This document shows positions 42,288 to 51,498 of a stretch of DNA of 64,000 nucleotides, one piece after another. Each line of letters starts with the position of its first letter. Positions within the stretch are counted from its first letter, which is position 1. This DNA comes from Oscillospiraceae bacterium (GTDB lineage Bacteria; Bacillota; Clostridia; Saccharofermentanales; Saccharofermentanaceae): contig CACYMP010000009.1 of assembly GCA_902775565.1 (NCBI GenBank), positions 43,121 through 107,120 on the forward strand. Reading direction: 5' to 3'. The notes under the pieces were generated by a model. It was not told the origin of the DNA and made no database searches. It saw only the letters and a program-made list of their open reading frames with translations. The position numbers were made by a program, and so were the translations under genes.

Positions 42288-42917
42288 GTGGAAAACAACG
42301 GACAGATTCAGTATAACGACGGCAGGATAATTGTCCCCTACGACAAAGACCGCAAGAAGGTCACTTTCTATGACACCTATGTCGACATCAACGGAGACAT
42401 CGTCAGATACGATGACATTGCAGTTTTCCAGTCCGAAGCGCTCGACTCGGAATCGCAGATCGTCTTTTATTTCAGCAAATCGTTTTCCTATAAGTTTTCT
42501 TTCACGACATACGACGGAACAAAGCACGAACTTAACCGCATGGGCTATTCCGCCTACGGAATCGGCACATATAAGCGTGTCAAAAATGAATTTGAGCCTG
42601 TCGCAGACCCCATGTACGACATCGTTCTGAAGAAGGTCTTCGAGCGCATCTGCGAAAGGATCGAAAACGGCGCAACAGTAAAGATTTGCGGTCTTACCAT
42701 CACCAAAGACAAGATAACCTTAGAGAAGAGAAAGCAGACGGTAGTCATAGATAAGAGCAACTTCGCCGCTGCGAACGTCAGTAATTTCTCCTTGGATCAC
42801 AGCGCACAGATCTTCCTTAAAGATGAGAAAAGGCCTGTTTTCAAGGTATCTCTCAACGAGCCCAATGCAAGGCTCATAGTTCCGCTCGCAAACTATCTTA
42901 TTAGGCAGCAAGCCTGA
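42288..42917 (+). CDS. Unknown protein, GTG start
   Basis: The 209-residue protein has no signal and no membrane helix. The first 85 residues alternate beta strands (GRIIVPYDKDRKKVTFYDT, IVFYFSKSFSYKFSFTTYD), suggesting two PH-like or tandem beta domains. I do not recognise it. GTG 42288-42290 has CGGAGA upstream. It ends one base before the stop of the convergent gene. Confidence 0.72.
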   Translation: MENNGQIQYNDGRIIVPYDKDRKKVTFYDTYVDINGDIVRYDDIAVFQSEALDSESQIVFYFSKSFSYKFSFTTYDGTKHELNRMGYSAYGIGTYKRVKNEFEPVADPMYDIVLKKVFERICERIENGATVKICGLTITKDKITLEKRKQTVVIDKSNFAAANVSNFSLDHSAQIFLKDEKRPVFKVSLNEPNARLIVPLANYLIRQQA

Positions 42918-43559
42918 TCACTTGGGCAAGTATTCCTCTTCCTTTGAAAGCTTCTTTCTCGCCTTCGCAATATTGACGATCGCAACCGTATAACCTAAGA
43001 CCGGGATAAGAAGGACTCCGCCTGCGAGCAGTCTGTAGTATGTCTTGGAAGCACTGCAGTCCATCAGATCGTAGTAGATGGTGTTTTTCGTTTTGCCGAT
43101 GATGTTCATCTTGTTCAGAGCTTCCATGTAATATGTCTTAGCCTTGGCTTCCTGGCTCTTGACCGTTCCTGTGAAGACCTTGGGATCCATCTCTATCTTC
43201 TCAGTCTTTTTGTCGATGTAATCGTATGTGGCATCGGTCAGCTTATCCAGGTACTCCCTGTCTTCCTTCTTGGAAACCGATATGGGCATGAAGGAGCCGT
43301 CCTTCATCCAGATCAGATAGTAGTATTCGTGGCCCGTGGGAATGAAGTTCGTTGACTCGGTCTTTTCAGCGTATTTGCCGAGGCATGCCACGACCTCATA
43401 TGAGACCCATTTGTCGTTATATTCGGTCCTGTTCGCGGCGGCCTGCTCATATGTTCCGACGACATCACCGAAGATAAGGCCCCTCAGAAAGAATACCGCA
43501 ACGCCGAAAAAGATAAGCGCTATTGTGGAAATGACCAGAAGCTTAGCCTGACTTTTCAT
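42918..43559 (-). CDS. Two-helix membrane protein, unknown
   Basis: The 213-residue protein begins at ATG 43557-43559 (GAGGGG 8 nt upstream). It has an N-terminal helix (about 7-29), an exported domain of about 140 residues (EYYYLIWMKDGSFMPISVSKK, TGTVKSQEAKAKTYYMEAL) and a second helix (about 178-197) with a basic tail. No family that I can name with confidence. Confidence 0.75.
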   Translation of the reverse strand: MKSQAKLLVISTIALIFFGVAVFFLRGLIFGDVVGTYEQAAANRTEYNDKWVSYEVVACLGKYAEKTESTNFIPTGHEYYYLIWMKDGSFMPISVSKKEDREYLDKLTDATYDYIDKKTEKIEMDPKVFTGTVKSQEAKAKTYYMEALNKMNIIGKTKNTIYYDLMDCSASKTYYRLLAGGVLLIPVLGYTVAIVNIAKARKKLSKEEEYLPK

Positions 43560-43693
43560 AAACAAATCCCCTCAAACAATTAAATGCACCCTTAGGCACG
43601 GACATTATAACAGAATACAAAGCTTTCTAAAATCAGGTTCTCACTCTGATCGGTTTACGCTCTGCGCTCCGGCCTGACAGGGGATTTTCCGGC

Positions 43694-43736
43694 ACCTACT
43701 ATTAATTTTCGAAAAAGCGCGAATCTAATAGTAGGT
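43694..43736. repeat. Inverted repeat beside an acyltransferase stop codon
   Basis: ACCTACTATTA (43694-43704) and TAATAGTAGGT (43726-43736) are exact inverted repeats with 21 bases between them. The last base overlaps the acyltransferase stop codon. No T run was seen, so it is not a plain terminator. Confidence 0.6.
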
Positions 43737-44899
43737 CAAGTTATCTTACCGTCGAATAACCCTGACCTTCTCTCAAGGACGATGTTCTTGACTATATAAA
43801 CCAGGGATGCGGCAACAAGCGTGCCAAGGGCAACAGAAGCCAGATAGACCCCGATGCCGTACTGCACGTACAGGAAATAGAGCTTATCGATCAAGAGATA
43901 GTTCAGCATTATTATCTCAAGCGAGATCTTGCCTAGGAACTTAATGACCGGGTTGCCGATCTTAACGCGCGACATGAGAGTTACGACAAATATGAGGAAT
44001 ACAAGTTCATACAAAGTCTCCTGGCCGAGGCCTGCGAGCTTGTCTAAGATCGGGTTGGGTGAGCCGTGATACTCGGTCCAGTAGATGAACCTTGAGACAA
44101 GATTCCTGTGAACATGATCCATGAGAACGACCAGAATACCCGATGCGGTCAGGATCGATACAAACGCCTTTCTGATGACCCTGTTGATCTGCTCTTCCTT
44201 ATACGCGTAGAGCATGCCGAGCGGGAACATGAAGATCGTGTTGTACCACCACTCGCCCTTGAACCAGTAGGACATGACGCCCGTATCCGAATGCCCGGAG
44301 AAGAGGCCGATCGTCATCATGACAAGGACCACAGCGGTCATGATGAGGATTCCGGTAAGAGGCTTTTTCACCTTCGCGAAAACAAGGCGGAAGACCACAT
44401 ACAAGATCATGATCTCGACCGCGAACCACATCTCGTTGTTCACCAGGAATATTCCGAAGAAGCTGCAGATGAGTTCGCCGAATCCGAATGCTTTTCGCAA
44501 AGTAATGTTGTTGAGCAGTGCGTCGGTCAGGTAGATGTAATTGCAGATGAAGAACGGAACAAGGACCGTGAAGATCCTTCTTCTCATGAAGCCCTTGATG
44601 TAGTTCTCATCGGTCATCCATCTCTTGATAAGACCAAATCCCGAACTGAAGAAGAAGAAAGCGACCGCAAGGATGCCGTAATAGTAGAAGAACATCATGT
44701 CTCCGGTATCTTCACCGGCTGCATTCAATGCTATGACGGTCTGGTGGCAGATGATGAAGACAGCCAGGGCACCTTGGATCTCTTTGCTCGATATACGGTC
44801 GAAAAATGCCTTCTCATTCGCAGACCTTCCCGACGATCCCGCGAAAAGGACCGCGCCGAGAATGGCTAAACAAATGTAAAGGGCTGCCGTAAGATTCAA
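43736..44899 (-). CDS. Acyltransferase-3 family membrane protein
   Basis: The 387-residue protein has about ten helices. EIQGALAVFIICHQTVIALN holds the family start with the catalytic-region His, FFFSSGFGLIKRWM follows, and WWYNTIFMFPLGMLYA and GNPVIKFLGKISLEIIML are later landmarks. These same phrases recur in the first acyltransferase domain of the 1181-residue protein at 45379, so the two arose by duplication. It lies 16 bases after the XRE regulator gene. It probably modifies an exported glycan or lipid. Confidence 0.9.
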   Translation of the reverse strand: MNLTAALYICLAILGAVLFAGSSGRSANEKAFFDRISSKEIQGALAVFIICHQTVIALNAAGEDTGDMMFFYYYGILAVAFFFFSSGFGLIKRWMTDENYIKGFMRRRIFTVLVPFFICNYIYLTDALLNNITLRKAFGFGELICSFFGIFLVNNEMWFAVEIMILYVVFRLVFAKVKKPLTGILIMTAVVLVMMTIGLFSGHSDTGVMSYWFKGEWWYNTIFMFPLGMLYAYKEEQINRVIRKAFVSILTASGILVVLMDHVHRNLVSRFIYWTEYHGSPNPILDKLAGLGQETLYELVFLIFVVTLMSRVKIGNPVIKFLGKISLEIIMLNYLLIDKLYFLYVQYGIGVYLASVALGTLVAASLVYIVKNIVLERRSGLFDGKIT

Positions 44900-44915
44900 A
44901 CCGTCTTCTCCTTTC

Positions 44916-45305
44916 TCATCCCAGTAAGCTGATCACGTTAAGCGTTATCGATACAAGAAGCATCGCTAAGATGATGAGGATTATGATTATCAGTCTGCTC
45001 CTCTCCTTCTTGTGCCTGATCTCTTCATCGCCCAGTTCAACGGAAGCATTGATAAGCTCCTGAGCCTGCTCGCGCGTCATTGTTCCGTCTCCGGACTGGC
45101 GCTCGCCAGCAAGGATCTCCATGATAGAGACTCCCAGCAGTTCGGATATGGGTTCAAGCATTGAGATATCAGGGAAACTGAGGCCTCTCTCCCACTTGGA
45201 CACTGCCTTGTCGGTTACGTTCAAGGCTTCGGCGAGCTGCTTTTGGGTTAGTCCCTTTTCTTTACGCAACTCGGTTATCAGTTGTCCTGTCTTTTCTTTG
45301 TCCAT
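44916..45305 (-). CDS. XRE-type HTH regulator with a membrane anchor
   Basis: The 129-residue protein opens with a Cro/CI-type helix-turn-helix (ITELRKEKGLTQKQLAEALNVTDKAVSKWERG). A charged linker leads to a single C-terminal helix (about 107-128) that would tether it to the membrane. ATG 45303-45305 is chosen, with GAGG 12 nt upstream; a TTG three codons earlier is possible. It lies between two acyltransferase-3 genes and is a good candidate for their local regulator. Confidence 0.88.
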   Translation of the reverse strand: MDKEKTGQLITELRKEKGLTQKQLAEALNVTDKAVSKWERGLSFPDISMLEPISELLGVSIMEILAGERQSGDGTMTREQAQELINASVELGDEEIRHKKERSRLIIIILIILAMLLVSITLNVISLLG

Positions 45306-45378
45306 TAAGACCAATTACCTCAGATAAGGAAATAATAACCGAGTTGGCGTAAAAAATCCAAAGACCCGAAGAGCAGGA

Positions 45379-48300
45379 TCAGGCCTTGGTCTTCTCCGCA
45401 GTTATTGCATTTTTAATACTCTTATAGACCGCAGCGATAAAGGTCGTTACGACGAATACCGTCACCGCTCCATATTTACCGAAGAAGCTGTCATTGCCTG
45501 TCATGAGCATCAGATACAGCACCGCCATATGCATGATGTAGACCGTGAGCGAGCACTCGCGTCCGAGCCACTCCGCAAATGTACCCATGCCGAAGTCAGG
45601 ATACTTGAGGCAGAGAAGCGCGATGAGATAGATAAGGATCTCGCAGCTGACGAACGGGACTGCAATTCCCTGCTTATAGCCGTTAAGCTCGAAAATTGCA
45701 GTAACGCAGCAGATGATGGTCAGGATCCAGAGCACCGGAGCCGCAGCCTTGTGATCCAAGATCTTCTTTTCGAACCTTCTTATGAGCATGCCCATCATCG
45801 TGTATCCGAGGCCGACAAGGACCGCGTTTCGAAGCTGCACGCTCGTGCCGATACCCAGGTGCGACAGAACTACATAAGCCGCTACGAGAAGTGGCGCCGT
45901 GAACATAAAGTACTTCATCACCTTAAGCTTGTTCAGCAGCAGCATGATGAGGAGCGCATAAAGGAGCGAACCGAGATACCACAGGTGCTCTGAGAAAGGC
46001 GAGAGATTATAGAGCGCAAAATCCGTCAACGCTTTGGCCGTGAAACACTCTCGCATTCCGTTAAAGCTTCCATCGGTGACTCTCAGATAGACCGCATGGC
46101 AGGCTGCGTAGAACAGGTTGGACGCAACGAAGAAGATGAATATCCTCTTGGTCTGCTTGATAAGGCGCTTCATCATCTCCTTGTTGTCATCGCGGTAGAG
46201 GAAGTAGCCGCAGATAACGAGGAAGAAAGGAACCGCCGTCTTTCCGTAAGTGATAAAGACGTTGCCTGCCTTGCCGTCAAACGGGACGTGGATCACAACG
46301 ACCAGAAATGCCATCACGATCCTCATGACATCGATCGAATGGATGTGAGTTCCCGCCTTCAGTTCAAGCTCACCCGAAACCTTTTTCTTTCCGTTGATGA
46401 GCGCGATCAGGTACTTGTCGACGCCGCTTATGACTGTTGCAAGTCCGATGGCCATCAGGATGGTAAGGATGCAATACATTCCGGGAGTCCTGACATTGAA
46501 GATCGTTCCGTCATGAAGGCCCTTGAGGAAAAGATTGTGGATCAAGTAAAGCTCAAGCGAGATGGAACCCAAGAACTTGAGAACTGGGTTGCCGAATCTG
46601 ACCCTCATCATGATAAGGAGCAGGAAGAGCACAAAGCAGATGATCCACGGGAGCTGGACTGACAGGCAGCGCAACTTATCAAGTATTGCGCGCGTCTCAC
46701 CGGGGATCTCGCTCCAGTATGAATATCTTCTGAGCATGTACACAGTCTGAGGTCCGAGCAATACCAGAAGCGCTGCCAAACCAAGGAGCAGGATGACATA
46801 TGCTTTTCTCGCGATCCTGCGCAGGCCATCCGAATGCTTGGAGACTATGATTCCGATCACGAAAAGGAACGAGGAGTTATACCACCATTCACCCTGGAAC
46901 CAGCCGCTGGCAGACATGTCTTTTCCGTGTGCGAGCATAAGGCTTCCTGCCATCATGGCGATGACAAATATGCCCATGACGACAGTTGCCGCAGTGCGGT
47001 TCTTAATGAGGCGGTAGATCACGTAGAACGCGAGGTACAGGATAGCGATCTCGACGATATACCACATGTGCTGGTTGATCAGAGACCATCCGGAGAGCAC
47101 GCCCAAAAGCTGCAGCGGGGTGAACCTGGTGCCACAGATGCACGCAGCCGCCGTAAACACCAGGATGCACATATAAAAAGGAACAAGTATCGTCACAAGA
47201 CGCTTTTTGAGGAACCCTTTGAGATAGTTCTCTTTCGTCTTCAGGCTCGTATAAAGTCCGTAACCTGAGAAGAAGAAAAAGATGCCTACGAAAAGAACAC
47301 CGAGTTCCGTAAAGAATCCTATCGCACCTGCATCCTGCGCCAGTTCCTGCGCAAGGTGATGCACAATGATCGCCACAGCCGCAAAGCCCTGTATCGCCTT
47401 GGACCTGTCAAGTGACAACGGTTCTTCCTGCCATTCGCGCAGCTTGGACGGCTTGATCCCGATAAAGAGAAGCAGCGCAAGTGCAATAAGGATAATGTAT
47501 GTCGGAATGTTAACTGACGTAATAGCCCTGAAGAATGTGCCGGTAACAAAACCGGTGTTTTTCCCTATTTCCGCTGAAGTGTCGCCGTTTAGCATCTTGA
47601 ACGGTTCTGCACCTTTCGGAGTTACCACATCGGAAGCGAGCCCTTCTGTCAGTTTAATAGAGCCCATTATCCTTTCGGCAACCGCATCCAGCTGCTTGTA
47701 ATCTTCTTCGGTATACGGGATCTGACCGGTTTTGTTCTCTGGATCATTCATCAGCATAATGTTTATCTGATGCATCTTGCCGGATCCGGTTATCAGAGAG
47801 TACTGATTCAGTCTTATAACCGTGTCACCGGGATTTCCTGAAGACTGATAAACGATCTTATAAAGGGGCACGCCGCCTTTTTCGACCATTCCGTATCCGA
47901 AAAGATCAGTCGCTTTAACGCTGCCGGGTGACATTATCTTATCGGCAAACGAAGCATTCAGATCTGAAGGTGCATCCATCTCAAATACAAGTACATTAAT
48001 TCCATATTTGACATCTTTAACGGTTTTGGAAGCCTGAAATTCAACACCCGACTTTGTATACATCTGAGTGAGCATTTCTTTGGTGTATCCGGATTCAGCC
48101 AAAGCAGGATCGTTATCTTCGATACCGGGCCATAATATTCCGAAAAAATCTGAAGGCATGGTAAGCGTAAAACCGCCGGGGAGATCACAGCTGCGGCCGG
48201 ATACCGGTTCTTCACCGACCGACATCTTGAACGGTTCAGCGCCTTCGGGAGTTGTCACGTCGGAAGCGAGTCCTTCTGAAAGTGTAATGGAGTTTATGAT

Positions 48301-48924
48301 ACTTTCTGTAGCCTCATCAAACACCTTGCATTCTTCATCGGTGAACGGAACCACGCCATCCCTTTTGATCTCCGAGTTCTGGATCAGCATGAAATTCATC
48401 TGATGCATCTTGCCCGACTTGGTTAAAACACTGTACTGGTGCAGTCTTAATACTGTATCTCCGGAAGTCTGGCTGAAGATCCTGTAAACGGGAACGCCGT
48501 TTATTTCCGTCATGCCATACCCGAACATTTCAGTGTTTCCGAAACTGTCAGGTGTCATCGCACGGATCCAATCGGCATATCCTTTATTAAGATTTGAAGG
48601 CGTGTTCATTTCGAACATGATGAACATGATAAAGCAGTCGTCATCGTTTTCAATGCTTCTTGAAGCCTGTATTTCGGTCCCTCCCTGGTTGTACATACCC
48701 AGAACCTGTCTCTTGTTTATGCCTAATTCGGCCAAAAGAGGATCGTTTTCATCGATTCCGGGCCATAAGACATTTGTAAAAGACGAAGGAATATTCAGAG
48801 TGATACCGCTTTCGGTCGTATAGCTTTTTGCTTCTCCCGCATCGTCTGCAAATACGGATGTAGAAACAAAAGACACGACCATGGCGACCATGATCAAAAA
48901 ACTCAAAAACTTCCGGTAACCCAT
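45379..48924 (-). CDS. Giant exported-repeat / double acyltransferase-3 fusion protein
   Basis: Start ATG 48922-48924 (GGGAGG 5-6 nt upstream) gives 1181 residues. The order is: signal peptide (about 1-27); two related exported repeats of about 200-220 residues, each with LPSFTNVLWPGI-like and FGYGMxExxGVPLYxI phrases; one helix; acyltransferase-3 domain 1 (about 510-850; LDRSKAIQGFAAVAIIVHHL, FQGEWWYNSSFLFVIG); acyltransferase-3 domain 2 (about 880-1175; HSIDVMRIVMAFLVVVIHV, LWYLGSLLYALL). Both acyltransferase halves keep their His-containing first helix. Domain 1 resembles the neighbour at 43736. No frameshift separates the parts. One chain with two such domains and exported repeats is unusual. 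It probably transfers acyl groups across the membrane. Confidence 0.9.
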   Translation of the reverse strand: MGYRKFLSFLIMVAMVVSFVSTSVFADDAGEAKSYTTESGITLNIPSSFTNVLWPGIDENDPLLAELGINKRQVLGMYNQGGTEIQASRSIENDDDCFIMFIMFEMNTPSNLNKGYADWIRAMTPDSFGNTEMFGYGMTEINGVPVYRIFSQTSGDTVLRLHQYSVLTKSGKMHQMNFMLIQNSEIKRDGVVPFTDEECKVFDEATESIINSITLSEGLASDVTTPEGAEPFKMSVGEEPVSGRSCDLPGGFTLTMPSDFFGILWPGIEDNDPALAESGYTKEMLTQMYTKSGVEFQASKTVKDVKYGINVLVFEMDAPSDLNASFADKIMSPGSVKATDLFGYGMVEKGGVPLYKIVYQSSGNPGDTVIRLNQYSLITGSGKMHQINIMLMNDPENKTGQIPYTEEDYKQLDAVAERIMGSIKLTEGLASDVVTPKGAEPFKMLNGDTSAEIGKNTGFVTGTFFRAITSVNIPTYIILIALALLLFIGIKPSKLREWQEEPLSLDRSKAIQGFAAVAIIVHHLAQELAQDAGAIGFFTELGVLFVGIFFFFSGYGLYTSLKTKENYLKGFLKKRLVTILVPFYMCILVFTAAACICGTRFTPLQLLGVLSGWSLINQHMWYIVEIAILYLAFYVIYRLIKNRTAATVVMGIFVIAMMAGSLMLAHGKDMSASGWFQGEWWYNSSFLFVIGIIVSKHSDGLRRIARKAYVILLLGLAALLVLLGPQTVYMLRRYSYWSEIPGETRAILDKLRCLSVQLPWIICFVLFLLLIMMRVRFGNPVLKFLGSISLELYLIHNLFLKGLHDGTIFNVRTPGMYCILTILMAIGLATVISGVDKYLIALINGKKKVSGELELKAGTHIHSIDVMRIVMAFLVVVIHVPFDGKAGNVFITYGKTAVPFFLVICGYFLYRDDNKEMMKRLIKQTKRIFIFFVASNLFYAACHAVYLRVTDGSFNGMRECFTAKALTDFALYNLSPFSEHLWYLGSLLYALLIMLLLNKLKVMKYFMFTAPLLVAAYVVLSHLGIGTSVQLRNAVLVGLGYTMMGMLIRRFEKKILDHKAAAPVLWILTIICCVTAIFELNGYKQGIAVPFVSCEILIYLIALLCLKYPDFGMGTFAEWLGRECSLTVYIMHMAVLYLMLMTGNDSFFGKYGAVTVFVVTTFIAAVYKSIKNAITAEKTKA

Positions 48925-49039
48925 AAAACGCCTCCCGATGGTTTTATAGTCTAAACCTATCAGGTTTTGATTCAAGGCACAATCGACCGTTGGTAGAATG
49001 CAATGTTTTCAAGGGTTTGCGGTCAGGCTCTACTTTGAG

Positions 49040-49327
49040 TTACGTTCCTCCGGAAGCTTGCCAGATCGATACCCACATCATCAATCCGCCAAGGACAACG
49101 ATCAGCGCAGATGAATAAACGATCCCGAAAATGCTGAAGAACTTTCCCCCTTTTCTGTTCTTGCGGATATCTTTAAGTCCTAAGGCACAAAGGATAATGC
49201 TTACTATCGGCATGGGTAATCCAACAAAAACCAGGGCCGAAGAACTGATAAAAGCAAGTGAGAGCAGTGCAAGGCAAAATCCCCAAACGGAAAGCTTGCT
49301 GTTTTCAGGTTGATACGTCGTTGTCAT
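49040..49327 (-). CDS. Small two-helix membrane protein, DUF4190-like
   Basis: The 95-residue protein begins at ATG 49325-49327 (ATAGGAG upstream). It has two or three hydrophobic segments around a short basic loop GLKDIRKNRKGGK, in the style of DUF4190 proteins. It pairs with the next small membrane protein gene (gap of 17 bases), which has the same layout. The function is unknown. Confidence 0.68.
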   Translation of the reverse strand: MTTTYQPENSKLSVWGFCLALLSLAFISSSALVFVGLPMPIVSIILCALGLKDIRKNRKGGKFFSIFGIVYSSALIVVLGGLMMWVSIWQASGGT

Positions 49328-49344
49328 AAGCAATACTCCTATCT

Positions 49345-49623
49345 TCAATGGTTTGCATTTAACAGCAAACTGACCATTCCCAATACAAAAATGTTAAGCG
49401 GAATAGCAAGAGTGAACCCGAAAGCTCCAAGAAGTGTTCCGTTCTTACCGTTCTCCTGTGCATCGAAAACACCTATTGCCGAAAGGATAAGTCCTGCAAG
49501 GGGCGTAATAAATCCCAAAAGTAAAATATAAGAATCAGAAGCAAACAGGAGCGGCGTGATAAGCGTCAGGCTCAATCCCGCAACGGCGAACTCGCTGTAT
49601 CTGTTTCTTTCTGAACACTTCAT
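49345..49623 (-). CDS. Small membrane protein, paralogue-like neighbour
   Basis: The 92-residue protein begins at ATG 49621-49623 with AAAGGAGAGAGG upstream. It has hydrophobic segments near residues 12-30, 35-52 and 65-88 around a short loop FDAQENGKNG, like the protein encoded just downstream. A two-gene operon is likely. No function known. Confidence 0.66.
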   Translation of the reverse strand: MKCSERNRYSEFAVAGLSLTLITPLLFASDSYILLLGFITPLAGLILSAIGVFDAQENGKNGTLLGAFGFTLAIPLNIFVLGMVSLLLNANH

Positions 49624-49851
49624 AAGCACCTCTCTCCTTTCACCTTCCTGATGTGGATTATATTCCATGTTAAAACGAAAAACAATAGTTTTTTATTGTT
49701 ATTCGATAAATTTATATTATTTTGCAGATAAGTCAGGTTCACAGATCGTCTTGATTATCAAAGTTTTTTGCCACATTGTTACGGAATTATATGATGATTA
49801 TTTATCTATTATTCTTATGTGGGGCAAGGAACCGTTAACAAGGAGATTCAA

Positions 49852-50955
49852 ATGAAAGACACTACTGCTAAAAGGATCCTTTCAACAGTGCTGAGCGTTT
49901 CGCTGACTGTCAGCGCAGCCGGATGCAATCACGCATCCGTAGAGACAACGCCGGAAGATTCACAGACAACAACGGCTGCCACGGAGACAACCACAGAGGC
50001 ACCTTCCACAACAGAGCAGGCCGTCATGTCGGTTGAAAACAAGAGTTTTCAATACCGTATCGGCGATGTCATTACGTTTGGAAAGTATGAGCAGGACAAT
50101 AAAACATCTAACGGCAAAGAGGATATCGAATGGATCATTCTTGACAGGCAAGGCGATAAAGTTCTGCTGATCAGCAGAATGGCACTCGACCAGCAGCCCT
50201 ACAACACGAAAAAGGCTGACGTTACATGGGAGACCTGTTCCTTGCGCAAATGGCTTAACGGATCCTTCTATGAATCCGCATTTGATGAAGAAGATAAGGC
50301 TCATATAATCAATGCGTCCGTTACTGCTGATAAGAATCCGGAATACGATACTGCACCGGGCAATGACACCAAGGACAACGTTTTCATTCTCAGTATTACG
50401 GAATTTCAGAAGTATTTTGCAACGACAAAGGGAATAATGAGTGAAGGAACGAAATACGCTATAGCAAAGGAGAAAAGAGCGAACGACACATTTTTCCTTT
50501 GGTGGCTGAGAACGCCCGGCCGCACTCCAGATACCGCATCATATGTCGTCTATTATGGTTCCAACGGCAATCCTGTAGCCAACGGCGGGGCCGACGTCGA
50601 CTGCACAAGAGGCTGTAGTCTTGAAGAACGCTGCGGCGGAGTCCGGCCTGTTATCTGGGCGGATCTTACGGATTATCCCAATACACCTGATAAGCATATA
50701 TACGCTTGGGTCGAAGGATATGGAACAGCCCACATCAACTACGGAGATAAAAAGGCTGATGTCCCCGACGTGCCATGCCAGATCCTTTATGTCGATGGAT
50801 CTCCTTCTCCCAAAGGAGAGTTAAGGACCACATATGAAACGGATAATACGATCACAGAATGGGTCACAAATAAGGTTGGTAAGGATATAGGTTACGGCTG
50901 GGAAGATGATACGTTGTTTGTGGCCGGCTCAGGACACCTTGAGAAGACCAAGTGA
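49852..50955 (+). CDS. DUF6273 lipoprotein
   Basis: ATG 49852 (AAGGAG upstream) gives 367 residues. The lipobox is VSAAGC (Cys about 25), followed by a Thr/Glu linker. The DUF6273 domain spans about 65-275 (YRIGDVITFGKYEQ, IEWIILDRQGDKVLLIS, CSLRKWLNGSFYESAF, WWLRTPG, GGVRPVIWADL). The family has a lectin-like/sulfatase-modifier-type fold that probably binds ligands on the surface. The C-terminal part of about 90 residues is not recognised. The gene is convergent with the GNAT gene. Confidence 0.85.
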   Translation: MKDTTAKRILSTVLSVSLTVSAAGCNHASVETTPEDSQTTTAATETTTEAPSTTEQAVMSVENKSFQYRIGDVITFGKYEQDNKTSNGKEDIEWIILDRQGDKVLLISRMALDQQPYNTKKADVTWETCSLRKWLNGSFYESAFDEEDKAHIINASVTADKNPEYDTAPGNDTKDNVFILSITEFQKYFATTKGIMSEGTKYAIAKEKRANDTFFLWWLRTPGRTPDTASYVVYYGSNGNPVANGGADVDCTRGCSLEERCGGVRPVIWADLTDYPNTPDKHIYAWVEGYGTAHINYGDKKADVPDVPCQILYVDGSPSPKGELRTTYETDNTITEWVTNKVGKDIGYGWEDDTLFVAGSGHLEKTK

Positions 50956-50968
50956 TATCGCCTGCCCG

Positions 50969-51484
50969 TCACGGCATCTCAATCTCATACTTATATTCAG
51001 ATGCTTCTTCTGATGATGCCCGGTTCTTGCGGCCGGCGGATTCATGTACTCTTTTCATTCCGAGCTTTTCCATCAGCTTAAAAGATGCCGTGTTCCGGGT
51101 ATCACAGTATGCGCAGAAATACCTGATGCCCAGATTGGCAGCGAAATAGTCCATCACCGCTTTGGCGCTCTCGTAGGCAAAGCCCTGACCCTGGTATTTT
51201 CTGTTGATTATCCAGCCGAGTACGGGTTTGCCGTATTCCATATGAACGCTGATCCCGCCGATGTGGACACCGTTGTGGATAACGGCAAACTCATAATACT
51301 TCGGAGCGGGTTTTGACCACTCCTCTTCAGCCGCCTTGAGAAATTCAAGTGATTCCTTCTCGTCTTCCACGGGAAGAAAGCACATGTATCTCGCATTCTC
51401 GAGACTCATCGCATATTCATTGTAGGTCGCAAGATACTTAGGTCCCAGCGGCCTCAAGATCAGTCTTTCTGTAGTTATCTCCAT
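50969..51484 (-). CDS. GNAT-family N-acetyltransferase (RimJ/RimL-like)
   Basis: The 171-residue protein has the RimJ/RimL pattern: TERLILRPLGPKYLA at its start, VLGWIINRKYQGQGFAYESAKAVMDYF for acetyl-CoA binding and RYFCAYCDTRNTASFKLMEKLGMKRV for the conserved Asn-Ser-Leu segment. It may acetylate a ribosomal protein, another protein N-terminus or a small molecule. Its stop faces the DUF6273 gene. Confidence 0.92.
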   Translation of the reverse strand: MEITTERLILRPLGPKYLATYNEYAMSLENARYMCFLPVEDEKESLEFLKAAEEEWSKPAPKYYEFAVIHNGVHIGGISVHMEYGKPVLGWIINRKYQGQGFAYESAKAVMDYFAANLGIRYFCAYCDTRNTASFKLMEKLGMKRVHESAGRKNRASSEEASEYKYEIEMP

Positions 51485-51498
51485 GTTTATCCGGGACG

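Noticed and set aside
42156..42527. N-terminal extension of the MATE protein
   Set aside because: It overlaps the divergent 209-residue gene, looks non-coding and MATE proteins do not have such an extension.
44108..44869. Plus-strand open frame opposite the acyltransferase
   Set aside because: It is very rich in Asp, Glu and His, as expected for the reverse of membrane helices, and has no gene signals.
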